Positions 8,675-17,869 are shown, numbered from the stretch's first letter. The stretch is DNA of 64,000 nt from Pseudonocardia sediminis (GCF_004217185.1 NZ_SHKL01000001.1:3098001-3162000), one strand, 5' to 3'. The notes: generated by a model not told the origin, from the sequence alone. Translations and numbers: made by a program.

Positions 8675-9466
8675 ATGAGCATCTCGGGGTCGGTGGAGAC
8701 GGGACGGGTGGCGCCCGAGCGGGTCGCCACCGAGCGGCGCGGGCACGTCCTGGTGATCAGGATGTCCCGGCCGGACAAGCGCAACGCCGTCGACGCGGCG
8801 ATGACCGCCGGGCTGGACGCGGCGCTCAACACCCTCGACGACGACCCCGACCTGTGGTGCGGCGTCCTGGCCGGCGACGCGGTGGCGTTCTGCGCCGGCA
8901 CCGACCTGGCCGCGGGGTCGGGCGGGCCGACCGATCGGGGCGGCAACTACGGCGTCGTCCGCCGGGACCGGCGCACCCCGCTGATCGCGGCGGTGGAGGG
9001 CATCGCCTACGGCGGCGGGTTCGAGATCGTGCTGGCCTGCGACATGGTCGTCGCCTCCCGCGCTGCACGGTTCGGCCTGCCGGAGGTGGCGCGCGGGCTG
9101 GTCGCGAACTGCGGTGCGCTGTTCCGGACGCCCCGGCCGTTGCCGCTCAACGTCGCCCGGCAGATGCTGACCACCGGGCAGCCGCTCGGCGCCGAGCGCG
9201 CCCACGTCCTCGGCCTGGTGAACGAGCTCGTCGAGCCGGGGGAGGCGGAGGCGGGCGCGATCGCGCTGGCCGAGCAGGTGTGCGCCAACGCCCCGGTCGC
9301 GGTGGCGGCGTCGCTGCGGGCGCTGGAGCAGGTCGTCTCCGAGCCCGACGCCCGCGGCTGGGACGCCACCGACGAGGCCTCGGCCGCGATCGCCGGCACC
9401 GCCGACCGGCAGGAGGGCGTCGCGGCCTTCCTGGAGAAGCGCCCGCCCCGCTGGACGAACTCCTGA
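8675..9466 (+). CDS. Enoyl-CoA hydratase/isomerase family protein
   Basis: A crotonase-fold protein of 263 residues. The oxyanion-hole pairs are visible at AFCAGTDLAAG and EGIAYGGGFEIVLACD, the latter being the canonical helix start, followed by RFGLPEVARGL, which carries one catalytic glutamate of hydratases. The N-terminal RPDKRNAVDAAM is also standard. Beta-oxidation or a related CoA-ester pathway is the likely role. The ATG follows GGTGGGG closely. A MarR regulator begins 28 bp downstream and is probably co-transcribed. Confidence 0.88.
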   Translation: MSISGSVETGRVAPERVATERRGHVLVIRMSRPDKRNAVDAAMTAGLDAALNTLDDDPDLWCGVLAGDAVAFCAGTDLAAGSGGPTDRGGNYGVVRRDRRTPLIAAVEGIAYGGGFEIVLACDMVVASRAARFGLPEVARGLVANCGALFRTPRPLPLNVARQMLTTGQPLGAERAHVLGLVNELVEPGEAEAGAIALAEQVCANAPVAVAASLRALEQVVSEPDARGWDATDEASAAIAGTADRQEGVAAFLEKRPPRWTNS

Positions 9467-9494
9467 CCCCGGCGGCGGGGGATAGGCTGGGATC

Positions 9495-9983
9495 ATGGGT
9501 GGTCCGGGACGCGAGCAGCTGGTGGCGCTGCTGCAGGACTACGCCGGCGAGGCCGACCGTCTCGGTCAGGCGTTCGCCGGGCACAACGGCCTGCACGTCA
9601 CCGACCTGCACGGCCTGCTGGCCGTGATGCGCGCCGGCAACGCGGGGGAGCCGCTGACGCCCGGCGCGCTCGGCTCGGCGCTGGGCCTGACCACCGGCGC
9701 GACGACGGCGCTGATCGACCGCCTGGAGCGGGCGGGCCACGTGACCCGCAGCCGGGAGTCCTCCGACCGTCGACGGGTCACGTTGCGCCACAGCGAGACC
9801 GCCGCCGCCGTCGGGGCCGCGTTCTTCGGCCCGCTGGGGGCGAGGATGGGTGAGGTCCTGCAGGACTTCACCCCGTCCGAGCTCGACGCCGCCGCCCGCT
9901 TCCTGGCCGCGATGACGGCCCTGGTCGCCGACCACCGCACGCACCTCGCCGACCCGGCACCCGCCGCCACCGCGTCCGACTGA
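9495..9983 (+). CDS. MarR-family transcriptional regulator
   Basis: A 162-residue winged-helix regulator. The recognition region LGSALGLTTGATTALIDRLERAGHVTR and the wing RESSDRRRVTL (DxRR motif) are diagnostic. The dimerisation helices lie at both ends. Located just after the hydratase gene, it could regulate that gene and itself in response to a CoA ester or aromatic ligand. No convincing operator was seen in the short upstream gap. Confidence 0.88.
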   Translation: MGGPGREQLVALLQDYAGEADRLGQAFAGHNGLHVTDLHGLLAVMRAGNAGEPLTPGALGSALGLTTGATTALIDRLERAGHVTRSRESSDRRRVTLRHSETAAAVGAAFFGPLGARMGEVLQDFTPSELDAAARFLAAMTALVADHRTHLADPAPAATASD

Positions 9984-10012
9984 CACCCGCCGGCCCGTGC
10001 CGGCCGTGCGAG

Positions 10013-10067
10013 CCGCACTCGTGGCGCTCCGGTTCGGCTACGCGGCACGGAAGCGTCATGAGTGCGG
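10013..10067. repeat. Palindromic element, family B copy 1
   Basis: Fifty-five bases with 18-nt arms, CCGCACTCGTGGCGCTCC and GAAGCGTCATGAGTGCGG, that pair with three mismatches around a 19-nt centre. A second copy (58924-58978) aligns without gaps at 41 of 55 positions and a third, more diverged, lies at 48223-48277. It sits between the convergent MarR and acyl-CoA dehydrogenase genes, where it may also act as a terminator. Confidence 0.75.
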
Positions 10068-10090
10068 ACCCGGCCGGGGCCCTGAGGGCG

Positions 10091-11377
10091 TCAGGCGTTG
10101 GCGGTGGAGAGGTCCAGGTACTCGGCGAACTTGACCCGGGCGGCCTCGGTGCGGGTGGGGACGTGCTCGGTGGGCACGTCGACCGGGGTGTAGCCGCGCA
10201 GGATCCGGCGCGCGACCGACTCCTTGTGCACCTCGTCCGGACCGTCGTAGATCCGTGCGGCGCGGGCGGCCCGGTACATCTGCTCGAGCGGCAGGTCACC
10301 GGAGAAGCCCAGCGACCCGTGCACCTGGATCGCGCGGTCGATCACGTCGTGGAGCACCTTCGCGCCCCAGTACTTGATCTGGGCGATCTCGATCCGGGCG
10401 TTCGACGCGCCGACCTGGTCCATCGTCCATGCCGCGTGCAGGGTGAGCAGGCGCGCGGCCTGCATGTCGGCCGACGAGCTGGCCACCATGTCCTGCACCA
10501 TCTGCTTGTCCGCCAGGCGCGACCCGCCGGCGCTGCGGCTCACGGCCCGCTCGCAGAGCATGTCGAACGCGCGCCGCGACTGGCCCAGCCAGCGCATCGC
10601 ATGGTGGATCCGGCCCGGCCCGAGGCGCTGCTGGGCCAGCTTGAACCCGTCACCGGGGTTGCCGACGAGGTTCTCCACGGGCACCCGGACGTCGCGGTAG
10701 ACGACCTCGGCGTGCCCGCCGTAGAGCTCGCCGCCGATCTCCGGGTGGTCCATCACCGGGATGTCGCGGACGACGTCGACGCCCGGGGTGTCGGTCGGGA
10801 CGACGATCATCGACGCCCGCTGGTACGGCGCCGCGTCCGGGTCCGTCACGACCATGACGATCAGGAAGTCCGAGTTCATCGCGTTCGACGAGAACCACTT
10901 GTGGCCGTTGATCACGTACTCGTCGCCGTCGAGGACCGCGCGGGTGGACAGCAGCGTCGGGTCGGCGCCGGCGCCGGGCTCGGTCATCGAGAAGCAGCTG
11001 CGCACCTCCCCGCGCAGCAGCGGGTGCATCCAGCGCTCCTTCTGCTCCGGGCTGCCGCCGATGGCGAGCAGCTCGGCGTTGCCGGAGTCCGGCGCCTGGT
11101 TGCCGAAGATGCCCGGCGCGTACCGGCACTGGCCCAGGATCTCGTGCATCAGACCGAGGCTGACCTGCCCGAACCCGCCGCCGCCGAGCTCCGGGGGCAG
11201 GTGCGCGGCCCACAGGCCCTGCTCCTTGACCTGCTCCTTGAGCGGCGCGGTGATCCGCGCGAACGTCTCGCGGTCGATGTCGAGCGTCTCCAGCGGGATG
11301 ATCTCGTCACGGACGAAGCCGCGCATCCACTTCAGCTTGTCCTCGAACTCGGGGTCGGTGGAGAAGTCCCACGCCAT
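10091..11377 (-). CDS. Acyl-CoA dehydrogenase (FadE-like)
   Basis: A FAD-dependent dehydrogenase of 428 residues that introduces the alpha,beta double bond in acyl-CoA esters. Signatures are CFSMTEPGAGADPTLL (FAD/substrate loop), NGHKWFSSNA, the LGPGRIHHAMRWLGQSRRAF region and QVHGSLGFSGDLPLEQMYRAARAA near the C-terminus. The ATG of MAWDFSTDPEF is preferred since GGAAGG lies 8-9 nt upstream; the frame is open further upstream but has no such site. It is longer than classical short-chain enzymes and resembles the ACAD10/11-like dehydrogenase domain group. Confidence 0.9.
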   Translation of the reverse strand: MAWDFSTDPEFEDKLKWMRGFVRDEIIPLETLDIDRETFARITAPLKEQVKEQGLWAAHLPPELGGGGFGQVSLGLMHEILGQCRYAPGIFGNQAPDSGNAELLAIGGSPEQKERWMHPLLRGEVRSCFSMTEPGAGADPTLLSTRAVLDGDEYVINGHKWFSSNAMNSDFLIVMVVTDPDAAPYQRASMIVVPTDTPGVDVVRDIPVMDHPEIGGELYGGHAEVVYRDVRVPVENLVGNPGDGFKLAQQRLGPGRIHHAMRWLGQSRRAFDMLCERAVSRSAGGSRLADKQMVQDMVASSSADMQAARLLTLHAAWTMDQVGASNARIEIAQIKYWGAKVLHDVIDRAIQVHGSLGFSGDLPLEQMYRAARAARIYDGPDEVHKESVARRILRGYTPVDVPTEHVPTRTEAARVKFAEYLDLSTANA

Positions 11378-11484
11378 CGTGATCGCCTTCCGGGTCGGGC
11401 TCGGGCCGACGCGTCCGCGGCCTTCCCCGAACGTAATGCACGCCGGGCGGGGCGCTCCGCCGTGACGAGGAAACAGATCTCGAT

Positions 11485-11519
11485 CATTAGTCCGAATACC
11501 GAGAGTCATTAACCCGAAT
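11485..11519. promoter_or_regulatory. Direct repeat pair, candidate regulator site
   Basis: CATTAGTCCGAAT (11485-11497) and CATTAACCCGAAT (11507-11519) match at 11 of 13 positions with a 22-bp period, about two helical turns. They lie in the 223-bp interval between the divergent acyl-CoA dehydrogenase and secreted-protein genes, in an unusually AT-rich stretch. A hairpin CCGTTC-6-GAACGG follows at 11529-11546. The regulator is unknown. Confidence 0.45.
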
Positions 11520-11600
11520 GGTGGGTAACCGTTCTGCTCCGAACGGCGATGTTCCGGTCAGCGGTGGGCACGCCGCGTCCCTCGGAACAGAGGAGTCCTC

Positions 11601-12248
11601 ATGAACGTCTCGCGCATCATCGGTGCTGTCCTCAGCGCCACCGTCATGGTCGGGACGGGCGTGGCTCTCGCCGCCCCCGCCTCTGCGGCGCCGCCGGCCG
11701 TCAACACGGTGGCGTCGGCCAAGACCGAGTGCGACCGGAACACCGAGCGGGCCATCCTGCCGGTGTACGTGCTGAACCGGGACTCCGCCCCGATCGACGT
11801 CCGCGTCACCACGCCCTACGGCGAGGTCAAGCAGTCGAAGATCGCTCCGGGGAAGGCCTACTACCACCGCTTCGACACCGGACGCGGGTCCGTCGCAGCC
11901 GGGACGGTGACGATCGCGGCCTACAAGTTCCAGAACGGCAAGGGCTTCTACGCCACCTCGACGGCGGCGTTCAACGCCTCGTCGTGCGTGGTGGACCCGC
12001 GCCTGGACACCCGGGCCGTCGACTCCGACCGCGACGGTCGGATCAACGCGGTCTCGGTGCGCAACGTCGGGGCGCACACGATCCAGGCGCGCATCTCGGG
12101 CGTGGCCGGGAGCACCGCGAGGACGCTGGCCCCGGGGCAGACGTTCACGGTGGCCGATCGGGCCGACCGGTCGCCGGTGGCCGTGGTGACGGCGTACAAG
12201 TTCGTCGAGGGCAAGGGCTACTTCACCTCGCGGACCGTCCGACCCTGA
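11601..12248 (+). CDS. Secreted protein with two internal repeats, unknown
   Basis: A 215-residue exported protein. A signal peptide with a hydrophobic core (about 7-26) ends at ASAAPP. The mature part holds two related segments of about 90 residues: the first ends AAYKFQNGKGFYATST, the second TAYKFVEGKGYFTSRTV, and both begin with a V-N/R-N-like strand and a PG-x-turn (APGKAYYH, APGQTFTV). A cysteine pair (CDRN and SSCVV) could form a disulfide. This looks like a duplicated beta-sandwich. GAGGAG precedes the ATG by 5-6 nt. No family is recognised. Confidence 0.8.
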   Translation: MNVSRIIGAVLSATVMVGTGVALAAPASAAPPAVNTVASAKTECDRNTERAILPVYVLNRDSAPIDVRVTTPYGEVKQSKIAPGKAYYHRFDTGRGSVAAGTVTIAAYKFQNGKGFYATSTAAFNASSCVVDPRLDTRAVDSDRDGRINAVSVRNVGAHTIQARISGVAGSTARTLAPGQTFTVADRADRSPVAVVTAYKFVEGKGYFTSRTVRP

Positions 12249-12330
12249 TCGTTCCCACCACGGCGCAGCTGGACGGGGGGAGCTCTCGTCCGGTCTTGCT
12301 GGCGGGAGCCGGGCGGGGGAGGGTTCGGCT

Positions 12331-13944
12331 GTGACCGACACCGCTGCCGTTCCGTCCGCCGCCGTCCACCCGGCGGGAGTGCCCTCGGACCTGGAGTCGT
12401 TGTCGTTCGAGACGCTCACCCCGGTCTCCTACCTCGACCGGGCCGCGGCCGCGCACGGCGAGCGCGTCGCCGTCGTCGACGGGGACCTGCGGTTCACCTA
12501 CGCCGAGCTGCACGACCGCTGCCGTCGCCTGGCCGGAGGGCTCGCGCCCCTGGCGCAGGGCCGGCCGGTGGCGGTGCTCGTGCCCAACATCCACGTCGGG
12601 CTGGAGGCGGCGTTCGGCGTGCCGTGGGCGGGGGTGCCGCTGGTCGCGGTGAACACCCGGCTCAGTGCCGGCGAGGTCGCCTACATCCTGGAGCACTCGA
12701 ACGCCGCCGTGCTCGTGCACGACCCCGTCTTCGACGAACTGGTCGCCGACGTGCTGGGGCGCATGGACGCCCGGCCCACGGTGGTCCGCGTCGGCGAGGA
12801 CTACGAGAAGCTGATCGCGGACTCGGAACCGCTGGCGGTCGTCCCGGACGACGAGCGGTCGCTGCTGTCGATCAACTACACGTCCGGCACGACCGGCAAA
12901 CCCAAGGGCGTGATGTACCACCACCGGGGCGCCTACCTGCAGGCGTTGTCGATGGTCGGCCACACCGGGCTGACGCCGTCGTCGGTGCACCTGTGGACGC
13001 TGCCGATGTTCCACTGCAACGGCTGGTGCTTCCCGTGGGCGGTGACCGCGGCCGCCGCGACGCACGTCTGCCTGCCGAAGGTCGACCCGACGACGATCTG
13101 GTCGCTGGTCCGCGAGCAGGGCGTCACCCACCTCAACGGCGCCCCGACCGTGCTGTCGATGATCGCCTACGCGCCCGAGGCCGGACCGGTCGAGACGACG
13201 GTGAAGGTCGCGACCGGCGGCGCCCCGCCGAGCCCGGCGATCCTGCGCCGGATGGCCGAGCTGGGCTTCGACGTCACGCACCTCTACGGCCTGACCGAGA
13301 CGTTCGGCCCCGCCATGATCTGCGACTGGCAGCCCGAGTGGAACGACCTCGACGGCGAGACCCAGGCCCGGATGAAGGCCCGCCAGGGCGTCGGGAACAT
13401 GATCGCCTGCGCGGTGCGGGTGATCACCGACGACGGGTCCGACGCTCCGGCCGACGGCGAGACGACCGGCCAGATCGCCCTGCGCGGCAACAACGTCATG
13501 CTCGGGTACCTCGACGACGAGGAGGCCACGCGCGAGGCCGCGCCGGACGGCTGGTTCCGCACCGGCGACATCGGCGTGATGCACCCGGACGGCTACGTGG
13601 AGCTGCGCGACCGCTCCAAGGACGTGATCATCTCCGGCGGGGAGAACATCGCGTCGGTGGAGGTCGAGCAGGCCATCGCCGACCATCCCTCGGTCCTGGA
13701 GGTCGCCGTGATCGCGATTCCGGACGAGCGGTGGGGCGAGGTCCCGGCCGCCTACGTGACGTTGCGTGACGGCGAGTCGGCGACCGAGGAGGAGATCATC
13801 GAGCACGTGAGGACGCGGCTGGCCCGGTTCAAGGCGCCGAAGACCGTCACGTTCACCGAGCTCCCGAAGACCTCCACCGGGAAGATCCAGAAGTTCGTGC
13901 TGCGCGACGAGGCGTGGTCCGGCCAGGAGCACCGGATCCGCTGA
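12331..13944 (+). CDS. AMP-dependent acyl-CoA ligase, DmdB/AAE-like
   Basis: A third ANL ligase, 537 residues. P-loop YTSGTTGKPKGVMYHHRGA, followed by the HCNGWCFPW motif that is characteristic of the branch holding 3-methylmercaptopropionate-CoA ligases and plant acyl-activating enzymes; then YGLTETFGP, DRSKDVIISGGENIASVEVE and PKTSTGKIQKFVLRD with the catalytic lysine. A short or branched medium-chain acid is the expected substrate. The GTG start has GGGGAGG upstream. Its stop is 4 bp from the stop of the convergent L,D-transpeptidase gene. Confidence 0.9.
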   Translation: MTDTAAVPSAAVHPAGVPSDLESLSFETLTPVSYLDRAAAAHGERVAVVDGDLRFTYAELHDRCRRLAGGLAPLAQGRPVAVLVPNIHVGLEAAFGVPWAGVPLVAVNTRLSAGEVAYILEHSNAAVLVHDPVFDELVADVLGRMDARPTVVRVGEDYEKLIADSEPLAVVPDDERSLLSINYTSGTTGKPKGVMYHHRGAYLQALSMVGHTGLTPSSVHLWTLPMFHCNGWCFPWAVTAAAATHVCLPKVDPTTIWSLVREQGVTHLNGAPTVLSMIAYAPEAGPVETTVKVATGGAPPSPAILRRMAELGFDVTHLYGLTETFGPAMICDWQPEWNDLDGETQARMKARQGVGNMIACAVRVITDDGSDAPADGETTGQIALRGNNVMLGYLDDEEATREAAPDGWFRTGDIGVMHPDGYVELRDRSKDVIISGGENIASVEVEQAIADHPSVLEVAVIAIPDERWGEVPAAYVTLRDGESATEEEIIEHVRTRLARFKAPKTVTFTELPKTSTGKIQKFVLRDEAWSGQEHRIR

Positions 13945-13948
13945 GGTC

Positions 13949-15310
13949 CTAGCTCGCCCGGGCCAGGGCGGACATCGACTTCCAGTCCGCCCAGGTGATC
14001 GCCCAGTCGTAGATGTCGCCGTCGGCCGCCGAGAGCTTCTCGGTGGTGCCGGTGACCTCGACCGGGTCGCCGAAGATCGCGGTGTCGAAGTAGGCGCGCG
14101 CGTTCTTCGTCGACAGGTTCACGCAGCCGTGGGTGACGTTGCTGTTGCCCTGCGACGACGTCGACGCGGGGTTCGCGTGGATGAACTCGCCGTTGTTGGA
14201 GATCCGCACGGCCCAGTACTGGGGCAGGTCGACGTAGCCGTAGTCGCGGTTGGTCATGAGGACCTTCTGCGACTTGCTCATGACGACGTGGGTGCCGCTG
14301 CGGGTGACCCGGCGCGGGTCGGACTCCTTGCCGTAGGAGGCGTCGTACGTGCTCACCGTCTTCCCGTCGCGGACCACCACGAGCTGGTGGCTCTGCGCGT
14401 CGGCCTTGACGATCTGGCTGCGCCCCACGGTGAACGTGCTGCTCAGGTCCTTCGCCGGGTAGCCGGCGTCGCCCAGGTCGAGGCCGTAGAGCGGTGCGTC
14501 CACGGTGACGGTGGTGTTCGCCGGCCAGTACGTCCGCGGGCGGTAGTGCACGCGCGAGCCGTCGGCAGTGTCGGGCAGCCACGCCCAGGCACCCTCGACC
14601 TGCTTCGACGTGCGCACGCTCAGGGCCCGCTCGACATCGGCCTTGGCCTTGGCGCTCAGGTCCCGGTCGAACGTGATGATCACCGGGGCGCCGACGCCGA
14701 CCGTCGCGCCGTCCCTGATGTTCATGCTCGCCCGCGCGGTGCGGGCCGGGTCGACGGTGCCGAACTGCCCGGTCAGCGGCGTGACGGTGCCGTCGGGGCG
14801 GACCCAGGACCCGCTCCAGCGGTAGGTGGCGTCGTAGCCGAGCGGCTCGGAGACCGACCAGGTGCGGCCGTCGGGGGCGAGTTCTCCCTTCACCGCGTCG
14901 CCGTCGGTGTTCGTCAGGGCCACGTCGCGCAGCTCACCGCTGGTCACCGTCGTCCGGACGGCGTCGCGCGGCTTGACGCCGGTGGCCCCGGCGAGCGGGC
15001 TGGCGGTGAGGACCGGCGGCACGTCGGCCTGCTCGTCGCCGGAGGAGGAGTCGCCGTCGGAGGGGGAGTCGGAGCCCGCGCCGAGCCCCTTCCCGACACC
15101 GCTGAGATTGCTCGCGATGGCGTCGCGCACGGAGTCCGACGCGAACGCGGTCGCGCCGCCGGCGGCCAGCGCCGCGACGACCACGCCGACGGCGAGGAGC
15201 TTGGCCAGCGTGCGACGGTGCAGGGTGATGGATCTGTGGCGCAGGGACCGCGGGCCGGACCGCCGCCCGGGGCGGTGCCGTCCTCGCGACCGCTCCCAGG
15301 AACGAGACAT
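13949..15310 (-). CDS. L,D-transpeptidase with Ig-like domains (LdtMt2 type)
   Basis: Forms 3-3 cross-links in peptidoglycan outside the membrane. The 453-residue product has a basic N-terminus, one membrane helix (LAKLLAVGVVVAALAAGG), a Ser/Asp-rich spacer, two bacterial Ig-like domains and a C-terminal YkuD domain. The catalytic motif is THGCVNLST, with Cys at about 396, and the DYGYVDLPQYW strand precedes it. No lipobox is visible. The ATG of MSRSWERSRGR is chosen because a good promoter places the transcript start a few bases upstream; an ATG three codons earlier is possible. Confidence 0.92.
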   Translation of the reverse strand: MSRSWERSRGRHRPGRRSGPRSLRHRSITLHRRTLAKLLAVGVVVAALAAGGATAFASDSVRDAIASNLSGVGKGLGAGSDSPSDGDSSSGDEQADVPPVLTASPLAGATGVKPRDAVRTTVTSGELRDVALTNTDGDAVKGELAPDGRTWSVSEPLGYDATYRWSGSWVRPDGTVTPLTGQFGTVDPARTARASMNIRDGATVGVGAPVIITFDRDLSAKAKADVERALSVRTSKQVEGAWAWLPDTADGSRVHYRPRTYWPANTTVTVDAPLYGLDLGDAGYPAKDLSSTFTVGRSQIVKADAQSHQLVVVRDGKTVSTYDASYGKESDPRRVTRSGTHVVMSKSQKVLMTNRDYGYVDLPQYWAVRISNNGEFIHANPASTSSQGNSNVTHGCVNLSTKNARAYFDTAIFGDPVEVTGTTEKLSAADGDIYDWAITWADWKSMSALARAS

Positions 15311-15320
15311 GTGATGCATG

Positions 15321-15349
15321 ATCACAAAGTCTCGGCACCGCATGGTCAA
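15321..15349 (-). promoter_or_regulatory. Promoter of the L,D-transpeptidase gene
   Basis: On the minus strand TTGACC, a 17-nt spacer and TGTGAT form a good -35/-10 pair. The expected start of transcription lies about 4 nt before the chosen ATG, so the mRNA is nearly leaderless. ATGATCAC occurs twice, at 15318-15325 over the -10 and at 15353-15360 just upstream of the -35, a possible regulator pair. Confidence 0.6.
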
Positions 15350-15464
15350 CTTATGATCACGATTCGGTAACCCGGGTGGGTCACTGAGGGGTCGCACACG
15401 CGCCGTCCCGGTGCGAGGCTCGACCCGCCGCCCGACCGGGTGGGAACGAACAGGGGGCAGCTCC

Positions 15465-16664
15465 ATGAGTTACGACGTCGCCGCGGTGCGCAGCCGGTTC
15501 CCCGCGCTGCGGGCCGGGATCGCGCACTTCGACGGCCCCGGTGGGTCCCAGGTCCCGGACGCGGTGGCCGGAGCGGTCGCCGCCGCGATGACCTCGCCGC
15601 TGGCCAATCGCGGCGCGATCACCCCCGGGGAGATCGCCGCCGACGCGATCGTGCTCGGCGCCCGCGCCGCGATGGCCGACCTGCTCGGCGCCGACCCGCG
15701 CGGGATCGTGTTCGGGCGCAGCATGACCGCGGTGACGTTCGACCTGGCCCGGACACTGGCCGCGACCTGGTCGCCGGGCGACGAGATCGTCGTGACCCGT
15801 CTGGACCACGACGCGAACATCCGCCCCTGGCTCGTCGCGGCCGAGGCGGCCGGGGTGACGGTGCGGTGGCTCGACTTCGACCCGGAGACGACCGAGCTCG
15901 ACGACGTGTCGTCCGTCCTCTCGGAACGGACCCGGCTGGTCGCGGTGACCGGGGCGTCGAACCTGGTGGGGACCCGACCGCCGGTCCGGCGCATCGCCGA
16001 CGCCGTGCACGCGGCCGGGGCGCTGCTGATGGTGGACGGGGTGCACCTCACCGCGCACGCACCCGTGGACGTCGCGGCCCTGGGCGCGGACCTCTACGCC
16101 TGCTCGCCCTACAAGTTCCTCGGCCCGCACTGCGGAGTGCTCGCCGCGGCGCCGGACCTGCTGGAGACGTTGCGCCCGGCGAAGCTGGCGCCGTCGGCGG
16201 ACACCGTCCCGGAGCGCTTCGAGCTGGGCACGCTGCCCTACGAGCTGCTCGCCGGGACGAGCGCGGCCGTCGACTTCCTGGCCGGGCTCGCTCCCGGCGG
16301 GGCCGCGGACCGGCGCGGGGCGCTCGCGGCGTCGATGCAGGCGGTGCACGCCCACGAGGAGCCGCTGCGCGAGCGGATCGAGAAGGGCCTGGCCGAGCTG
16401 CCCGGCGTGCGGGTGCGCTCGCGGGCCGCAGAGCGCACGCCGACCCTGCTGGTCACCTTCGACGACCGCGACCCGGCGCAGGCGTACCGGTTCCTCGCCC
16501 AGCGCCGGATCAGCGCACCGGCCAGCTCGTTCTACGCGCTGGAGGCGTCTCGCCGGCTCGGCCTCGGTGACACCGGGTCGTTGCGGATCGGTCTGGCTCC
16601 CTACACCGACGACGCCGACGTCGACCGTCTGCTCGACGGGCTGGCGGCGTTCGTCGGAGGGTGA
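15465..16664 (+). CDS. Cysteine desulfurase-like PLP enzyme (class V aminotransferase)
   Basis: A 399-residue PLP-dependent enzyme of the class V aminotransferase fold, close in memory to the family of cysteine desulfurase-like proteins that lack partner Isc/Suf genes. Visible are FDGPGGSQVPDAV, the GRSMTAVT phosphate-binding turn, the HDANIRPW histidine, VDGVHLTAH (PLP Asp/His) and the Schiff-base lysine in CSPYKFLGPHCG. GGGGGCAGC precedes the ATG. It starts the four-gene unit with the ABC importer 41 bp downstream; a role in sulfur or in processing the imported compound is inference. Confidence 0.82.
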   Translation: MSYDVAAVRSRFPALRAGIAHFDGPGGSQVPDAVAGAVAAAMTSPLANRGAITPGEIAADAIVLGARAAMADLLGADPRGIVFGRSMTAVTFDLARTLAATWSPGDEIVVTRLDHDANIRPWLVAAEAAGVTVRWLDFDPETTELDDVSSVLSERTRLVAVTGASNLVGTRPPVRRIADAVHAAGALLMVDGVHLTAHAPVDVAALGADLYACSPYKFLGPHCGVLAAAPDLLETLRPAKLAPSADTVPERFELGTLPYELLAGTSAAVDFLAGLAPGGAADRRGALAASMQAVHAHEEPLRERIEKGLAELPGVRVRSRAAERTPTLLVTFDDRDPAQAYRFLAQRRISAPASSFYALEASRRLGLGDTGSLRIGLAPYTDDADVDRLLDGLAAFVGG

Positions 16665-16705
16665 GCGCGACGAGCTGAGGGTCTGACGTATGTGAGACTG
16701 CTCAG

Positions 16706-17869
16706 ATGAGCCTGCGACGACCCCCGACCGGTCTCCTGGTCGTGCTGCTGCTGATCGCCGGGTGCTCGGCTCCGGCGACGTCGCCGCCGGAGGCGCCCGG
16801 CTGCGTCCCGGCCCCGGCGGCGGCGACCGACTTCCGGTTCGCGCGCAACGTCGCGATCGAGCAACGCGACGGCTACCGGGTTCTGACGGTGGCGCAGCCC
16901 TACCCGGGCGCAGCACCGCAGTCGGTGGTGCTCGTGTCCTGCGACGCGCCGGATCCGGCCCTCCCGCCGGACCTGGCCGGCGCGGGCGTCGTGCGCACAC
17001 CGGTGACCGGCGTCTACTCCGGGTCCACGACCCAGCTCCCGTTCGTCACCGAGCTCGGCGAGCTCGACCGGCTCACCGGCGTCGCCGACCCGGCGCTGGT
17101 CAGCGACCCGGCGGTGCGGGCGCGGGTCGACGCCGGGGGTGTCGCCACGTTCGCGCCCGGTGGCATCACGAACGCCGAGCAGGTGATCGCGGCCGCGCCC
17201 GGCGTGCTGTTGAGCCAGGGCACCGACGACCCGGCGTTCCCCGCCCTGCGGGCGGCACGGATCCCGGTCATCGGGTGGGCCGAGTACCTGGAGAACGGCC
17301 CGCTCGGCCAGGCCGAGTGGATCAAGGTGATGGGCGCGCTGACCGGCCGCGAAGCCGAGGCCGCCACCGCGTTCGACGCGATCGCGCAGCGCTACACCGA
17401 GCTCGCCGGCCGGGTCCGCGGCCGGGCCCCGGTGCCGATCGTCGCCGGCCAGCCGATGCAGGGCACCTGGAACGTCCCGGCCGGCGGCTCGACGGCGGGC
17501 ACCCTGTTCCGCGACGCCGGCGCGACCTGGTCCGGCACCGCGACCTCGGCCACCGGGAGCCTGCCGCGCTCGCTCGAGGCGGTGCTCGCCGCGGACGGCG
17601 GGGCCCGGACCTGGCTGGCCGACGGCCCGTGGCGGACCACCGCCGACGTCGCCTCCACCGACCCCCGCCTGCCCCGGATCGCCGCGGCCGGACCGGGCGG
17701 GCAGGTCTGGACCCGGGACCGGCTGCTCGGGCCGGGCGGCGGGAACCAGATCTTCGAACGCGGTGTCGCGCACCCCGACGAGATCCTCGCCGACCTGGTC
17801 GCGATCCTGCACCCCCAGCTCCTGCCCGGGCACGGCTTCGTCTACTACCGCCGGGTCCCGGCGGGGTGA
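16706..17869 (+). CDS. ABC importer substrate-binding lipoprotein (FecB/BtuF type)
   Basis: A 387-residue solute-binding lipoprotein for an iron-siderophore, cobalamin or related large ligand. The lipobox LIAGC puts the lipidated cysteine at residue 20. Two alpha/beta lobes follow; the ELGELDRLTGVADPALVSDP segment and the GGITNAEQVIAAAPGVLL segment are typical of cluster A-II binding proteins. The permease start codon overlaps its stop codon. No DtxR/IdeR box or cobalamin riboswitch is seen in the 41-bp upstream gap. Confidence 0.85.
   Translation: MSLRRPPTGLLVVLLLIAGCSAPATSPPEAPGCVPAPAAATDFRFARNVAIEQRDGYRVLTVAQPYPGAAPQSVVLVSCDAPDPALPPDLAGAGVVRTPVTGVYSGSTTQLPFVTELGELDRLTGVADPALVSDPAVRARVDAGGVATFAPGGITNAEQVIAAAPGVLLSQGTDDPAFPALRAARIPVIGWAEYLENGPLGQAEWIKVMGALTGREAEAATAFDAIAQRYTELAGRVRGRAPVPIVAGQPMQGTWNVPAGGSTAGTLFRDAGATWSGTATSATGSLPRSLEAVLAADGGARTWLADGPWRTTADVASTDPRLPRIAAAGPGGQVWTRDRLLGPGGGNQIFERGVAHPDEILADLVAILHPQLLPGHGFVYYRRVPAG

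Noticed and set aside
10058..11512. A 484-codon plus-strand frame
   Set aside because: It is the complement of the acyl-CoA dehydrogenase gene, which has clear family motifs on the minus strand.
16665..16705. Cobalamin riboswitch or iron box before the importer genes
   Set aside because: The gap is 41 bp and contains neither the B12-box sequence nor a DtxR/IdeR palindrome.
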